Below are positions 9,666 to 20,154 of a stretch of DNA of 64,000 nucleotides, piece after piece. Position 1 is the first letter of the stretch. Each line of letters opens with the position of its first letter. The notes under the pieces are model-generated. The model was not told the origin of the DNA and ran no database searches. It saw only the letters and a program-made list of their open reading frames with translations. The position numbers and the translations under genes are program-made. The DNA comes from Microbulbifer elongatus (GTDB taxonomy: Bacteria; Pseudomonadota; Gammaproteobacteria; Pseudomonadales; Cellvibrionaceae): positions 211,076-275,075 of the forward strand of contig NZ_JAIVKJ010000005.1 in assembly GCF_020524885.1 (NCBI RefSeq), given 5' to 3'.

Positions 9666-9933
9666 GGCGCGATTCTCTTTAGATTTCTCTCGAAGGACCA
9701 AACTCCCGCTTAAAGCCTAGTAGAGAGTCCGGAGGAGTCAAATTACTGACGCGTGATTGGGGCTGTGCCGGTTTACCCGCCTTTCGGCGCGCAAAAGGAT
9801 ATGGTCGAGTCGGTTGATACCGGCAGCTGATTATGGCGAGCTAGCGACACCGTCGACTTTTCGCTAATTGCCCTCGGGCTCTCGCTTCGGGTATACAGAG
9901 TAATAACCATTCTGAAAGCTTTGTGAGAACGCC

Positions 9934-12900
9934 ATGATCGGCAAGCCGCTGTTGCTGTTTTTTGCCCTCTTGTATGTGGCCCTGTTGTTTGTGGTGGCCT
10001 GGAGAGCAGACCACCGCAAGCAGTGGATGCAGCGTTTCCGCCCGATCATCTACGGGTTGACGCTTGCTGTTTATTGCAGTTCCTGGACATTCTTTGGCGC
10101 CGTGGGGCAGTCGGTCAGCGATACCTGGAGTTATTTACCGATTTATCTCGGGCCGATACTGCTATTCCTTTTTGCTGGCGGCTTCCTGCGCAAGCTGATG
10201 CAGGTTGGAGAACGCCAGAAAGTCACATCCATCGCCGACTTTATCGGCTCCCGCTACGGAAAAAGTCGCGGCCTCTCTGCACTGGTCACCCTGCTGGCGA
10301 TCGTCGGTAGCCTGCCTTACATCGCCCTCCAGCTGCGTGCTGTGACTATGGGGTGGGAAGCGATTGGCGGTAATGGCGAGGGAGACACCTTCGTCAATCT
10401 GGATACTGCGCTGGCTACCGCACTACTGATGGGGCTTTTCGCGATACTGTTCGGTACCCGACACCTGGAAGGGCGCGAGCGGAACCTGGGCGTGGTGGCC
10501 GCGATTGCGCTGGAATCGCTGGTGAAATTGTTTGCGTTTGCTGCGGTTGCGGTGCTGGCATTGTGGCTGCTGGTGTCTGGCGACAGTGGCGTGGAAGGTC
10601 TGGATACGCAATGGACACTCAACTTTCAGGGGCTCGTGCCGGACGTCAACTTCGTTACCCAGACCCTGCTGGCGATGGCCGCGATCATCTGTCTGCCGCG
10701 GCAGTTTCATATGGCAGTTGTGGAATACCGCAACCCGGATGATCTGAACACGGCGCGCTGGTTGCTTCCCGCCTACCTCGTGCTGTTCTCGGTATTAATT
10801 CTGCCTATTGCCCTGGCTGGACAGCCGCTGGTAGCGGCGGGACTCAGCAGCCCTGACAGCCTGATGTTGACCCTGCCGCTGAACAGCGGTCAGAACACAC
10901 TCACCATGCTTGCCTATATCGGCGGCTTCTCTGCTGCAACCGGAATGGTCATCGTTGCCGCGGTTACCCTGGCGGTGATGGTATCCAACGAGCTGGTAGC
11001 GCCGGTGTGGCTATATCTCAGCCGCTATACCCGGTTGACCGCCGTTTCCCTTGGCAAACACCTGCGCCTGATCCGGCGGGTCAGTATTTTGCTTTTGATG
11101 CTGTTGAGCTGGGGCATGCATCGGGCCATTACCGGGATGGAAGCCCTGGCGTCCATCGGCCTGCTGTCTTTTGCCGCGTCGGCGCAGCTGGCCCCGGCGC
11201 TGATCGCTGCGCTTTACTGGCGGCGGGCACATCGGCGCGGTGTGTGGGCGGGGCTGATTGCCGGATACGGACTCTGGTTTTACTGCCTGGTTGTGCCAGC
11301 GATTTATCCCGGCACGGAGTTACTGATCCGCGGGGCCTTCGGCGTCGAGTGGCTGCGGCCGCAGCAACTGTTTGGCCTGTCGGGACTGGATCCCCTGAGC
11401 CACGGCGTTTTCTGGAGCCTGCTGTGCAACCTGGTGTTGCTTATCGGGGTATCGCTTTTCTGTCGTCAAAGTGTAGGGGACACGCGTCAGGCAATCGCAT
11501 TTGTTACGCCGCAGCGCAGCGACGAACCGGTGCCGGATATGGTGCCTACCGGAATCCGCATGGGGCAGTTGCACAGCCTGCTGCAGCCTTTTGTGGGGCG
11601 CGACCGGCTGGAGGAAATCTGGAACGATTTCGAACGGCGCAGCCAGCAGCGACTGTTGCCGGACGACGCTGCGCCGCGGTTCGTGGTCAGTGAAGCAGAG
11701 CGAACCCTGGCGGGGATTGTCGGCTCTGCGGCGGCCCATCAGGTGATGGGACTTCTGCACAGCAACCGGCCGCTGAAACTGGAGGATATCGCGCGGCTTG
11801 TCGACAGCACCTCGGAGCGGTTGCGCTTCAGTCAGGAGCTGCTGCAGACCACGGTGGAAACCATCAGCCAGGGGATCAGCGTGGTGGACGCGGAGCTCAG
11901 GCTGGTGGCATGGAACCGTCAGTATCTGGAACTGTTCCATTATCCGGAGCGGCTGCTCTATATCGGCTGCCCGGTGGCCAACCTCTACCGGCATAATGCA
12001 GAGCGCGGCCTGTATGGGAATAGCGACGATCCAGAAGTACTGGAAGCGCATGTGCAGCGGCGCCTCGACCTGCTGCGTCACGGCAGCGCGCACCGCTTTG
12101 AGCGGCGGCTTCCTTCAGGTGCGATCGTCGAAGTGCGCGGTACGCCCATGCCCGGCGGTGGCTTTGTCACCACGTTTACGGATATCAGTGAGTATCGCGC
12201 GGCAGTGGATGCGCTGGAGGAAAACCGTCGCAGTCTGGAAGACCGGGTGCGCCAGCGTACTGCGGAGCTCTCCGAGAGCAACCGCGCACTGCAGCAGGAA
12301 AATAGCCGTCGTGCCGAAGCGGAAATCAAGATTCGTGACCTGCATGCGGCCAAGTCCCGTTTCCTTGCCCACACCAGTCATGACCTGTTGCAACCGATTA
12401 ATGCGGCGCGTCTGTTTATTGCCTCTCTTCAGCAGAAGGCTGCCGCAGGTAGCTGGCGGGAAATGGGTGACGATATTCACTATATCGACAGCGCCCTGAC
12501 TTCCGCCGAGCAACTCATCGGCGCCCTGCGTGAAATCAGCAGACTGGATGCCGGAAGTTTCACGCCGAAGCGCACGAGCTTTCCGTTGCGTCAGCTGCTG
12601 GACGGCCTGAATGCGGAGTTTTCGGCGCTGGCCAGTGAGCGGGGGCTGTCCCTGCACTATGTGCCCACCGATGCCTGGGTCTGTTCTGACCGTCACCTGC
12701 TGCGCCGAATCCTGCAAAATTTTCTCAGCAATGCACTGCATTACACCGCGCGTGGACGCGTACTGCTGGGGGTGCGCCGACGCACCGAAATTGCGGATGA
12801 GGGCGAACACCGGAATTTTCTCGAAATCCAGGTGTGGGATACCGGTCCCGGTATCGCCAGCGATGTCCGCGAGAAAATTTTTGACGAGTTCGTGCGCCTT

Positions 12901-13509
12901 GGTAGCGGCGAGCACACTGCCGACAAGGGACTGGGGCTGGGGCTGGCAATCGCGCGCCGCAGCGCCGAACTGCTCGGGCACCGCCTGGGGCTGGAGTCCA
13001 ATCCCGGTCGAGGATCCATGTTCAGCATTCGGGTGCCAGTGGGAGACGTGCAATCTGCGCCCGCACAAATACCCAGTACCGTTGGCACTGCCACTCTGGA
13101 TTCGGCGGCGGTGCTGTGCATTGATAACGAGCGCCAGATACTGCGGGGAATGGAGAGCCTGCTTTCCGGCTGGGGTTGTCGGGTAATCACCGCGGTGTCA
13201 CTGGAAGAGGCGCTGGCGCGCTGGCCATACCCGATGGCGCCAGCAGTGGTCATCGTTGACTATCACCTCGATTATGGTGCCACCGGTACGGATGCCCTGG
13301 ACGCATTATGTGCGCACTGGCAGATGGCGCTGCCGGGCATCATGATCAGCGCCGATACCTCGGAGGCGGTGCGCGAACGTGCTGCAGCGCGGGGTTGTTT
13401 TTACCTGGCCAAACCGGTGAAGCCTGCCGCATTGCGCAACCTGATTCGTCGGCTGGTGCGCACGGGCCAGGGGAATCCTCAAGGCAGAGGGCAGCTGGAA
13501 TACCTTTGA
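9934..13509 (+). CDS. crbS: CrbS-type sodium/solute symporter-like sensor histidine kinase with receiver domain
   Basis: Hybrid sensor kinase of 1191 residues. The first ~490 residues form an SLC5/sodium:solute symporter-like membrane domain (about 13 helices), followed by a linker, a PAS domain near 640-760, a coiled coil (RQRTAELSESNRALQQENS), a histidine-kinase domain with His816 in SHDLLQPINAAR, an HATPase with NFLSNALHYT, DTGPGI and GLGLGLAIA, and a C-terminal receiver with the likely phospho-acceptor Asp1109 (VVIVDYHLD). This is the CrbS/MxtR architecture known to control acetyl-CoA synthetase in Vibrio and Pseudomonas. The convergent CrbR-type regulator and acs next door support this assignment. 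Whether the membrane domain transports or only senses cannot be told from sequence. Confidence 0.88.
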   Translation: MIGKPLLLFFALLYVALLFVVAWRADHRKQWMQRFRPIIYGLTLAVYCSSWTFFGAVGQSVSDTWSYLPIYLGPILLFLFAGGFLRKLMQVGERQKVTSIADFIGSRYGKSRGLSALVTLLAIVGSLPYIALQLRAVTMGWEAIGGNGEGDTFVNLDTALATALLMGLFAILFGTRHLEGRERNLGVVAAIALESLVKLFAFAAVAVLALWLLVSGDSGVEGLDTQWTLNFQGLVPDVNFVTQTLLAMAAIICLPRQFHMAVVEYRNPDDLNTARWLLPAYLVLFSVLILPIALAGQPLVAAGLSSPDSLMLTLPLNSGQNTLTMLAYIGGFSAATGMVIVAAVTLAVMVSNELVAPVWLYLSRYTRLTAVSLGKHLRLIRRVSILLLMLLSWGMHRAITGMEALASIGLLSFAASAQLAPALIAALYWRRAHRRGVWAGLIAGYGLWFYCLVVPAIYPGTELLIRGAFGVEWLRPQQLFGLSGLDPLSHGVFWSLLCNLVLLIGVSLFCRQSVGDTRQAIAFVTPQRSDEPVPDMVPTGIRMGQLHSLLQPFVGRDRLEEIWNDFERRSQQRLLPDDAAPRFVVSEAERTLAGIVGSAAAHQVMGLLHSNRPLKLEDIARLVDSTSERLRFSQELLQTTVETISQGISVVDAELRLVAWNRQYLELFHYPERLLYIGCPVANLYRHNAERGLYGNSDDPEVLEAHVQRRLDLLRHGSAHRFERRLPSGAIVEVRGTPMPGGGFVTTFTDISEYRAAVDALEENRRSLEDRVRQRTAELSESNRALQQENSRRAEAEIKIRDLHAAKSRFLAHTSHDLLQPINAARLFIASLQQKAAAGSWREMGDDIHYIDSALTSAEQLIGALREISRLDAGSFTPKRTSFPLRQLLDGLNAEFSALASERGLSLHYVPTDAWVCSDRHLLRRILQNFLSNALHYTARGRVLLGVRRRTEIADEGEHRNFLEIQVWDTGPGIASDVREKIFDEFVRLGSGEHTADKGLGLGLAIARRSAELLGHRLGLESNPGRGSMFSIRVPVGDVQSAPAQIPSTVGTATLDSAAVLCIDNERQILRGMESLLSGWGCRVITAVSLEEALARWPYPMAPAVVIVDYHLDYGATGTDALDALCAHWQMALPGIMISADTSEAVRERAAARGCFYLAKPVKPAALRNLIRRLVRTGQGNPQGRGQLEYL

Positions 13510-13542
13510 AGCCCTTGTCTCAAGTTACCGCCAATCCCGAAT

Positions 13543-14265
13543 TCAATTGACAGGTTTTGGCTCTGGCCGCGCGGGCGGGGCAAATTGCCCGGGAGCTTCC
13601 ACATCCAGGCTACCCAGAGCCAGCACCGCCTGGGTGCGGGAATTGACGTTCAGCTTGCGGAACAGTGCGGTCAGATGCGCCTTGACGGTGGCTTCGGTGA
13701 CCTGCATCTCGTAAGCGATCTGTTTGTTGAGCAGGCCTTCCGCGAGCATGGTGGCAACGCGAAACTGCTGAGGAGTAAGGGTCGCGATAACATCAATTAC
13801 CTCTGTGTCTTCACCTGGATCGCCCCCGGCCTGGTAGCGCTCGGCCACCGCCGGCGGTAACCAGATTTCTCCTTCCAGGCTCTGCCGCAAGGCCTCGGCA
13901 ATCTGATCGACCGGAGCCGATTTGGGCAAAAACCCGCAGGCGCCGTAATCGATAGCACGGCACATGATTTCCGGCTTTTCATTGGCGGACACCACCATCA
14001 CCGGTAACTGTGGATACTGGCCGTTGAGGAAAATGAGGCCGCTGAAACCGTGGGCGCCAGGCATGTGTAAATCCAGCAGTAACAGGTCGCAATCCGGATG
14101 CTCCGCCACGCACTGCTGCAGCGTCTGCATATCACTGGCTTCAAAAATACTGGCGTCTGGAAAGGCTTGCTGGATGGACAGGCGTAGGGCGTTGCGGAAC
14201 AGGGGGTGGTCGTCCGCAATAATAAATTGTCGGGCAGATTGCCCACTGTCGGTGAGATTGTTCAT
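13543..14265 (-). CDS. crbR: CrbR/ErdR-type LuxR-family response regulator
   Basis: A 240-residue response regulator with an N-terminal receiver (phospho-acceptor Asp65 in LLLLDLHMPG, Lys in FLPKSAP) and a C-terminal NarL/LuxR-type helix-turn-helix (LTPQQFRVATMLAEGLLNKQ, then EATVKAHLTALFRKLNVNSR). It lies on the same strand as acs, 159 bases downstream of it, and converges with the CrbS-type kinase. In Vibrio and Pseudomonas the orthologous pair activates acs in response to acetate. Assignment rests on context plus domain type, so other LuxR-type regulators are not strictly excluded. Confidence 0.85.
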   Translation of the reverse strand: MNNLTDSGQSARQFIIADDHPLFRNALRLSIQQAFPDASIFEASDMQTLQQCVAEHPDCDLLLLDLHMPGAHGFSGLIFLNGQYPQLPVMVVSANEKPEIMCRAIDYGACGFLPKSAPVDQIAEALRQSLEGEIWLPPAVAERYQAGGDPGEDTEVIDVIATLTPQQFRVATMLAEGLLNKQIAYEMQVTEATVKAHLTALFRKLNVNSRTQAVLALGSLDVEAPGQFAPPARPEPKPVN

Positions 14266-14424
14266 CGCTTTGCATCCCTAATCGGCGGGATTTTCCCGGG
14301 CTTTTCCACTTCGCGAAATGCGGGCTGAAAAGTGTACCGAGAAAACCCCTCCAGTTCCTGTTGTTATTTTTTATCGGGGGCTGCTGCTGTACCAATGGCG
14401 TCGGTTAGGTAGGCGCCGCTCTGG

Positions 14425-16380
14425 CTAGACGGTTGTCGCCGCGCGGTTGGCTACCAGGTCGTCTACAACACCTGGATCGGCCAGTGTGGAGGTGTCCCCC
14501 AACTGGTCGCACTCGTCTGCGGCCACCTTGCGCAGGATTCGGCGCATGATCTTGCCCGAGCGGGTCTTCGGCAGTCCCGGTGCCCACTGGATGACATCCG
14601 GGGTGGCGATAGGACCGATCTCCCTGCGCAGCCAGTTGCGTAAATTGTTGCGCATGGCCTCGCTGGGCTCGATACCGCTGTTGAGGGTGACATAGACATA
14701 AATACCCTGACCCTTGATATCGTGGGGATAGCCCACCACCGCGGCTTCGGCCACGGCCTCGTGTGCCACCAGTGCACTTTCCAGTTCGGCGGTACCCATG
14801 CGGTGACCAGACACATTGAGTACGTCGTCCACCCGCCCGGTAATCCAGTAATAGCCGTCTTCATCGCGACGCGCGCCGTCGCCGGTGAAGTACATGTTTT
14901 TGAAGGTACTGAAATACGTATCGGCGAAGCGCTGATGATCGCCGAAGACGGTGCGCATCTGCCCTGGCCAACTGCCCAGTAATACCAGGTTGCCCTCGGT
15001 GGCGCCCTCGAGAATACTGCCCTCGTTGTCGACCAGCGCCGGCTGCACCCCGAAGAAGGGGCGGGTGGCAGAGCCGGGTTTCAGTACGGTGGCGCCGGGC
15101 AGCGGTGTGAGCATGGCGGCGCCGGTTTCGGTCTGCCACCAAGTATCCACAATCGGGCACTGGCCGCGACCGAACGTGCGGTGATACCACTTCCATGCTT
15201 CGGGGTTGATCGGCTCGCCCACGGTACCGAGCAGGCGCAGGCTGCTCAGGTCGGCGCCGGCTACCGGTTTGTCGCCTTCGGCCATCAGCGCGCGGATAGC
15301 GGTAGGGGCAATGTACAGAATGTTGATCTCGTGGTCGTCGATGATCTGCGCGACCCGGGTGACATCCGGGTAGTGAGGCACTCCCTCGTACATCACGGTG
15401 GTGGCCCCGTTGGCCAGCGGACCGTAGATAATATAGCTGTGGCCGGTGATCCAGCCGATATCTGCGGCACACCAGTAGCGTTCACCGCGGCGGTAATCGA
15501 ATACGTATTCGTGGGTAATCGAGGCGTAGGTGATATAGCCGCCGTTGGTGTGCAGCACGCCCTTGGGTTTACCAGTGGAACCAGAGGTGTACAGGATAAA
15601 CAGCGGGTCTTCCGCGTCCATGACTTCCGCCGGGCAGTCATCGCTCTGTGCCGCCACCAGTTCAGCGTAATCGCGGTCCACTGCCGGGTTCCAGTCGGTG
15701 CTGTCGTCGGTGTAGTTGACGACCACCACGTTTTCTACCGCGGTCTCTTCGCACAGGGATACCGCCCTGTCCACATTCTGTTTCAGTGGCACCGAGCGAC
15801 CGCCGCGACGGCCGGCATTGGCGGTAATAAGGCAGCGGGATTTGCCATCGTCCATGCGCCCGGCAAGCGCTTCCGGGGAGAAGCCGGCGAACACCACCGA
15901 GTGCACGGCACCGATACGCGCGCAGGCCAGCATGGCCACGGCCGCTTCCGGGATCATCGGCATATATATGGTCACTACATCGCCTTTCTGCACCCCGAGA
16001 CTCTTCAGGCCATTGGCAAAACGGCACACGTCCCGGTGTAGCTCGCGGTAGCTGATTTCGCGGGAGGTGCCGGGCTCGTCGCCAACCCACAGGATGGCGG
16101 TGGTGTCGCCATGCGCCGCCAGGTGCCGGTCGAGACAGTTGGCGGCCACGTTCAGCTTGCCGTCGGCGAACCAGCGGATATGCAGGTCGTCTTTGGCGAA
16201 GGAGACGTCCTTTACCTGGGTAAATGGCTCTATCCAGTCTATGCGCTCGGCCTGTTCGCGCCAGAAGCCGTCGTTGTCTTCGATGGAGCGGTTATAGAGT
16301 TCGAAATAGCGCGCTTCGTCCAGCAGGGTATTGGCGGCGTAGGCAGCGGGTACGGGGAAGGATTCACTGTTACTGGTCAC
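14425..16380 (-). CDS. acs: Acetyl-coenzyme A synthetase
   Basis: Activates acetate to acetyl-CoA through an acetyl-AMP intermediate in the cytoplasm. The 651-residue length is typical. Visible motifs include the nucleotide-binding loop [14 protein letters not shown], the acetate-pocket region [16 protein letters not shown] and the C-terminal [14 protein letters not shown], whose Lys610 is the usual acetylation-controlled residue. The start is a GTG with an AAGAGGG ribosome site. Its setting between the CrbS/CrbR pair and a symporter pair points to acetate scavenging. The intergenic region to the divergent porin should contain its promoter. Confidence 0.97.
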   Translation of the reverse strand: MTSNSESFPVPAAYAANTLLDEARYFELYNRSIEDNDGFWREQAERIDWIEPFTQVKDVSFAKDDLHIRWFADGKLNVAANCLDRHLAAHGDTTAILWVGDEPGTSREISYRELHRDVCRFANGLKSLGVQKGDVVTIYMPMIPEAAVAMLACARIGAVHSVVFAGFSPEALAGRMDDGKSRCLITANAGRRGGRSVPLKQNVDRAVSLCEETAVENVVVVNYTDDSTDWNPAVDRDYAELVAAQSDDCPAEVMDAEDPLFILYTSGSTGKPKGVLHTNGGYITYASITHEYVFDYRRGERYWCAADIGWITGHSYIIYGPLANGATTVMYEGVPHYPDVTRVAQIIDDHEINILYIAPTAIRALMAEGDKPVAGADLSSLRLLGTVGEPINPEAWKWYHRTFGRGQCPIVDTWWQTETGAAMLTPLPGATVLKPGSATRPFFGVQPALVDNEGSILEGATEGNLVLLGSWPGQMRTVFGDHQRFADTYFSTFKNMYFTGDGARRDEDGYYWITGRVDDVLNVSGHRMGTAELESALVAHEAVAEAAVVGYPHDIKGQGIYVYVTLNSGIEPSEAMRNNLRNWLRREIGPIATPDVIQWAPGLPKTRSGKIMRRILRKVAADECDQLGDTSTLADPGVVDDLVANRAATTV

Positions 16381-16662
16381 GGACCGGCCCTCTTCATCGA
16401 TGCAGTATTTATCGGTGTTTTACTTGCTGGGTACATTTTGTCACCGAGCCCGCGGCAGTACGTATTAGACAAAAGTCGAAAGGCGGTGGCAGCGTGCGCC
16501 GGATACTATCTGCGGTATGGGCTTGGGTAGGGGTATCGACATAGACATTGGTCGAAGTGGCCCCCCAATTTAGACCAATGGTTAATACCCGTATTTTCCA
16601 TGACGTTGTTTGCTTGCACCTGTGTTATCCCAAAATGGCAAACAACGGCAGGGACAAAAGTG

Positions 16663-17982
16663 ATGACGGTGAAAATAATTAAAAACCGCAAACTGGCCGG
16701 CGCAGTGGCACTGGCAGCGATGGTAAATACACTACCCGCTCTGGCAGCGGAACCGGATGCATTGACCGCAGCGCAATTGCAGCAGCGGATCGCCGAACTG
16801 CAGGCGCAAGTCGACGCACTCGCCGCGCGTCCGGTGGAAATCGAAAACCCGGAACCAGCGAAAGCCTCTCCCTTTGGCGATACCGAGATCCAGATAGGCG
16901 GTTACGTCAAACTCGATAGTATTTTTAGTGACTATTCCGATGGCAGCGCGGCAACTGCAGGTGTCGGCGAAGACTTCCTCGTGCCGTCCACTATTCCCAT
17001 TGGCGGTGAAGGTGGTGACGTCCACTACAATGCGCACGCGAAATCTACCCGGCTGTTTTTCAAGTCTGCAACCGAGCTGGGTGCGGGCAGCGTGAATACC
17101 CATATTGAGATCGATGCGATGGCCGGCGCTCAGGGCGATGAACGCATCAGCAACTCTTACGCACAGCGCCTGCGGCATGCCTATGTGAACTGGAATATTG
17201 ATGGCGACCGATCACTACTCGCTGGTCAGTCCTGGTCCACCTTTTTCAATGTCGGCGCATTGCCGGAAGGGCTGGATTTTGTTGGTCCGGTCGGCACGAT
17301 TTTCGAGCGACAACCTCAGATTCGCTACACCCAGGGTCTCGGCAGCGGCAGCCTGCAGTTTGCCGCCGAGAATCCGGCCACCACGTTATACAACAGCACG
17401 GAAAACCCCTACGATGACAACAGCCGTCCCGACCTGGTCCTTCGCTACAACAACAATATCGGCGACCTCAACTACTCCATCGCTTCCATGAGCCGTGAGC
17501 TGGCCTATGACCGCGCCGATGCAAGCAGTGAGTCCGAGCAGGGGTATGCAATCAGTCTCTCGGGCAAGTGGCAGCTGGGACGTGATGATCTGCGATTCAT
17601 GTACAGTTACGGCAATGCGCTCGGGCGCTACCTGGGGCTGAACAGTTACCGCGCCGGCATTATCGATCCACTGGATGGCAGCATCGACTTGATCGACCAG
17701 CACGGTGGCTATGTTGCCTTGCGGCATTTCTGGAGCGAGCAGTGGCGAAGCAACCTGGTACTTTCCGCTACTGCTGCGGATAACCCAGCGTCGGTTGCGG
17801 ACACTACGCCATCTGCATATCAGAGCCTGCACCTGAACCTGATGTATTCGCCAGTTCCAAAAATGACCCTGGGTGGTGAGTATATTTTTGCGAGTAAAGA
17901 AGTGGAAAATGCCAGCGGTCAGCTTGCAGATGATGAAGGGGATATGCAGCGTATGCAGCTGTCCGTGAAATATGTATTCTGA
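16663..17982 (+). CDS. DcaP-like trimeric outer-membrane porin
   Basis: A 439-residue outer-membrane protein with a Sec signal peptide (cleavage near ALAAEPD), a short N-terminal coiled coil (LTAAQLQQRIAELQAQVDAL) and a beta-barrel that opens with EIQIGGYVKLDSIFSDYS and ends in a terminal Phe (SVKYVF). This is the DcaP-like family, whose members admit dicarboxylic and related acids. The ATG at 16663 is chosen over 16600 because the upstream extension destroys the signal peptide. It lies divergent from acs and directly before the symporter genes, so it may provide outer-membrane entry for the same carboxylates; this is inference. Confidence 0.85.
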   Translation: MTVKIIKNRKLAGAVALAAMVNTLPALAAEPDALTAAQLQQRIAELQAQVDALAARPVEIENPEPAKASPFGDTEIQIGGYVKLDSIFSDYSDGSAATAGVGEDFLVPSTIPIGGEGGDVHYNAHAKSTRLFFKSATELGAGSVNTHIEIDAMAGAQGDERISNSYAQRLRHAYVNWNIDGDRSLLAGQSWSTFFNVGALPEGLDFVGPVGTIFERQPQIRYTQGLGSGSLQFAAENPATTLYNSTENPYDDNSRPDLVLRYNNNIGDLNYSIASMSRELAYDRADASSESEQGYAISLSGKWQLGRDDLRFMYSYGNALGRYLGLNSYRAGIIDPLDGSIDLIDQHGGYVALRHFWSEQWRSNLVLSATAADNPASVADTTPSAYQSLHLNLMYSPVPKMTLGGEYIFASKEVENASGQLADDEGDMQRMQLSVKYVF

Positions 17983-18042
17983 AAATACACGTAACAATCA
18001 ACGTCAATCCGATAATTCCAGAATAATTGAGGAGAGGAAACG

Positions 18043-18378
18043 ATGAGTTTCAAAAACAAAGAGCTGGCCAGTGCCTACTGGCGTGAAAACCTGAAGCTAA
18101 TGTTCGGCCTCTTGGTCGTGTGGTTTGTGGTGTCTTTTGGTTGTGGCATTTTATTTGTCGAAGAGCTTAACCAGATTCGCATGGGCGGCTTCAAACTTGG
18201 ATTCTGGTTTGCGCAGCAGGGTGCTATCTACGTATTCCTGGTGCTGATTTTTGTCTATGTCTACAAGATGAATCAGCTGGACCATAAGTACGACGTGTAT
18301 GAAGACGATGGTGTCGCAGAAGCGACCGGCGATACCAGCATTCCGGGTGAAGCACAGCAATTGCAGGGGGAGCACTGA
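18043..18378 (+). CDS. DUF4212 small subunit of sodium:solute symporter
   Basis: A 111-residue protein with two membrane helices (LKLMFGLLVVWFVVSFGCGI and a second near residues 55-75) and the signature AYWRENLKLM. It belongs to the DUF4212 family (small subunit, VC_2704 type) always found just before a VC_2705-type symporter. A GGAGAGG ribosome site precedes the ATG. The next gene begins three bases after its stop codon, so they are one operon and probably one complex. Confidence 0.9.
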   Translation: MSFKNKELASAYWRENLKLMFGLLVVWFVVSFGCGILFVEELNQIRMGGFKLGFWFAQQGAIYVFLVLIFVYVYKMNQLDHKYDVYEDDGVAEATGDTSIPGEAQQLQGEH

Positions 18379-18381
18379 GCC

Positions 18382-20082
18382 ATGGATGTTCAAACTCTGA
18401 CTTTTCTGATCGTCGGTGGAACCTTCCTGCTGTATATCGGCATCGCCATCTGGGCGCGTGCTGGTTCTACTAATGATTTCTATGTGGCCGGTGGTGGGGT
18501 AAACCCGGTGGCTAATGGTATGGCCACGGCCGCGGACTGGATGTCGGCGGCCTCGTTTATTTCCATGGCGGGCCTGATCTCCTTTATGGGGTACGATGGC
18601 ACCGTGTATCTGTTGGGCTGGACCGGGGGCTATGTGCTGTTGGCCCTGTGCCTCGCACCTTACCTGCGCAAGTTCGGGAAGTTCACGGTGCCGGATTTTA
18701 TCGGTGACCGCTACTATTCCCAGGCAGCGCGGACCGTGGCTGTCATCTGCGCGATCTTTGTGTGCTTTACCTATGTGGCGGGGCAGATGCGCGGTGTGGG
18801 TGTGGTGTTCTCGCGCTTCCTTGAGGTGGACATCGTCACCGGCGTGGTGATCGGTATGGGCGTAGTATTTTTCTACGCGGTGCTCGGCGGCATGAAGGGC
18901 ATTACCTATACCCAGGTTGCGCAGTACTGTGTACTGATTTTTGCCTACATGGTACCCGCGATCTTCATTTCCATCATGATGACCGGGCACGTCCTGCCGC
19001 AGACCGGCTTTGGCGGTATGCTCTCTGACGGTACCTACCTGCTGGACAAGCTCGATGGCCTTTCAACAGAGCTCGGGTTTGCGGAATATACATCGGGCAC
19101 AAAAAGTACCATTGATGTGTTCTTTATCACGGCCGCCCTGATGGTGGGCACCGCTGGTCTGCCGCACGTGATTGTGCGCTTCTTTACCGTGCCGAAAGTG
19201 CGTGACGCGCGGATGTCCGCCGGCTGGGCACTGCTGTTTATCGCACTGTTGTATACCACTGCACCGGCGATCGCGACCTTTGCCCGCGTGAACATGATCG
19301 ACACCATCAATGGTCCGGAAGGCCAGGGCACCGCACACGCGGAAGCACCGAGCTGGGTGAGCAACTGGGAAGAAACCGGCCTGATTACCTGGGAAGACAA
19401 GAATGCCGACGGCAAGATGTTCTATTCCGGTGACGAGCGCAATGAAATGTCTGTGGATCGTGACATCATGGTATTGGCCAACCCGGAGATTGCGAATCTG
19501 CCTGCATGGGTGATCGCGCTGGTGGCTGCCGGTGGTGTGGCTGCGGCGCTGTCTACCTCGGCGGGTCTGTTGCTGGTGATCTCCACGTCGGTTTCCCACG
19601 ATCTGCTTAAGCGTAACCTGATGCCGCGCATTACCGAGAAACAGGAGCTGCTGTATGCCCGCTCTGCCGCCGCTGTGGCGGTGTGTATCGCCGGTTATCT
19701 CGGGGTCAATCCGCCGGGCTTTGTGGCACAGGTGGTGGCTTTCGCCTTCGGGCTCGCGGCGTCGTCCTTCTTCCCGGCGATCATCATGGGGATCTTCTCC
19801 AAGCGGATGAACAAGGAAGGGGCCATTGCCGGTATGCTGTCAGGCATCCTGTTTACCGCGGCGTACATCGTGTACTTCAAGTTCATCAACCCTGCAGCCA
19901 ATACGCCGGAGAATTGGTGGTTCGGTGTTTCACCGGAAGGTATCGGTACCCTGGGTATGATGATCAACTTCGCGGTTGCCATCGCGGTGGCTAAGGTGAC
20001 CCGCGAAGCACCGCAAGATGTGCAGGAAATGGTGGAGAGTATTCGCTTCCCGCAAGGAGCTGGGCAGGCGAGCGCACATTAA
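18382..20082 (+). CDS. Sodium:solute symporter, VC_2705/ActP-like acetate permease
   Basis: A 566-residue SLC5-type transporter with about 13 membrane helices. It starts MDVQTLTFLIVGGTFLLYIG and carries the family stretches ARAGSTNDFYVAGGGVNPVA, NGMATAADWMSAASFISMAG and GVAAALSTSAGLLLVISTSV. It includes a long hydrophilic loop (residues ~310-365) between helices, a feature of the VC_2705 branch relative to ActP. Linkage to acs, CrbS/CrbR and the DUF4212 subunit suggests uptake of acetate or another short carboxylate. Substrate is inferred. Confidence 0.9.
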   Translation: MDVQTLTFLIVGGTFLLYIGIAIWARAGSTNDFYVAGGGVNPVANGMATAADWMSAASFISMAGLISFMGYDGTVYLLGWTGGYVLLALCLAPYLRKFGKFTVPDFIGDRYYSQAARTVAVICAIFVCFTYVAGQMRGVGVVFSRFLEVDIVTGVVIGMGVVFFYAVLGGMKGITYTQVAQYCVLIFAYMVPAIFISIMMTGHVLPQTGFGGMLSDGTYLLDKLDGLSTELGFAEYTSGTKSTIDVFFITAALMVGTAGLPHVIVRFFTVPKVRDARMSAGWALLFIALLYTTAPAIATFARVNMIDTINGPEGQGTAHAEAPSWVSNWEETGLITWEDKNADGKMFYSGDERNEMSVDRDIMVLANPEIANLPAWVIALVAAGGVAAALSTSAGLLLVISTSVSHDLLKRNLMPRITEKQELLYARSAAAVAVCIAGYLGVNPPGFVAQVVAFAFGLAASSFFPAIIMGIFSKRMNKEGAIAGMLSGILFTAAYIVYFKFINPAANTPENWWFGVSPEGIGTLGMMINFAVAIAVAKVTREAPQDVQEMVESIRFPQGAGQASAH

Positions 20083-20110
20083 TTTGTAAGTTGTCAGTCA
20101 GAATGTATTT

Positions 20111-20135
20111 AGGCGAGCTTCGGCTCGCCTTTTTT
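20111..20135 (+). terminator. Intrinsic terminator after symporter operon
   Basis: AGGCGAGC (20111-20118), a TTCG tetraloop and GCTCGCCT (20123-20130) are followed by a T run. Confidence 0.92.
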
Positions 20136-20154
20136 ATTGTGGTGGTTAAGTTTT

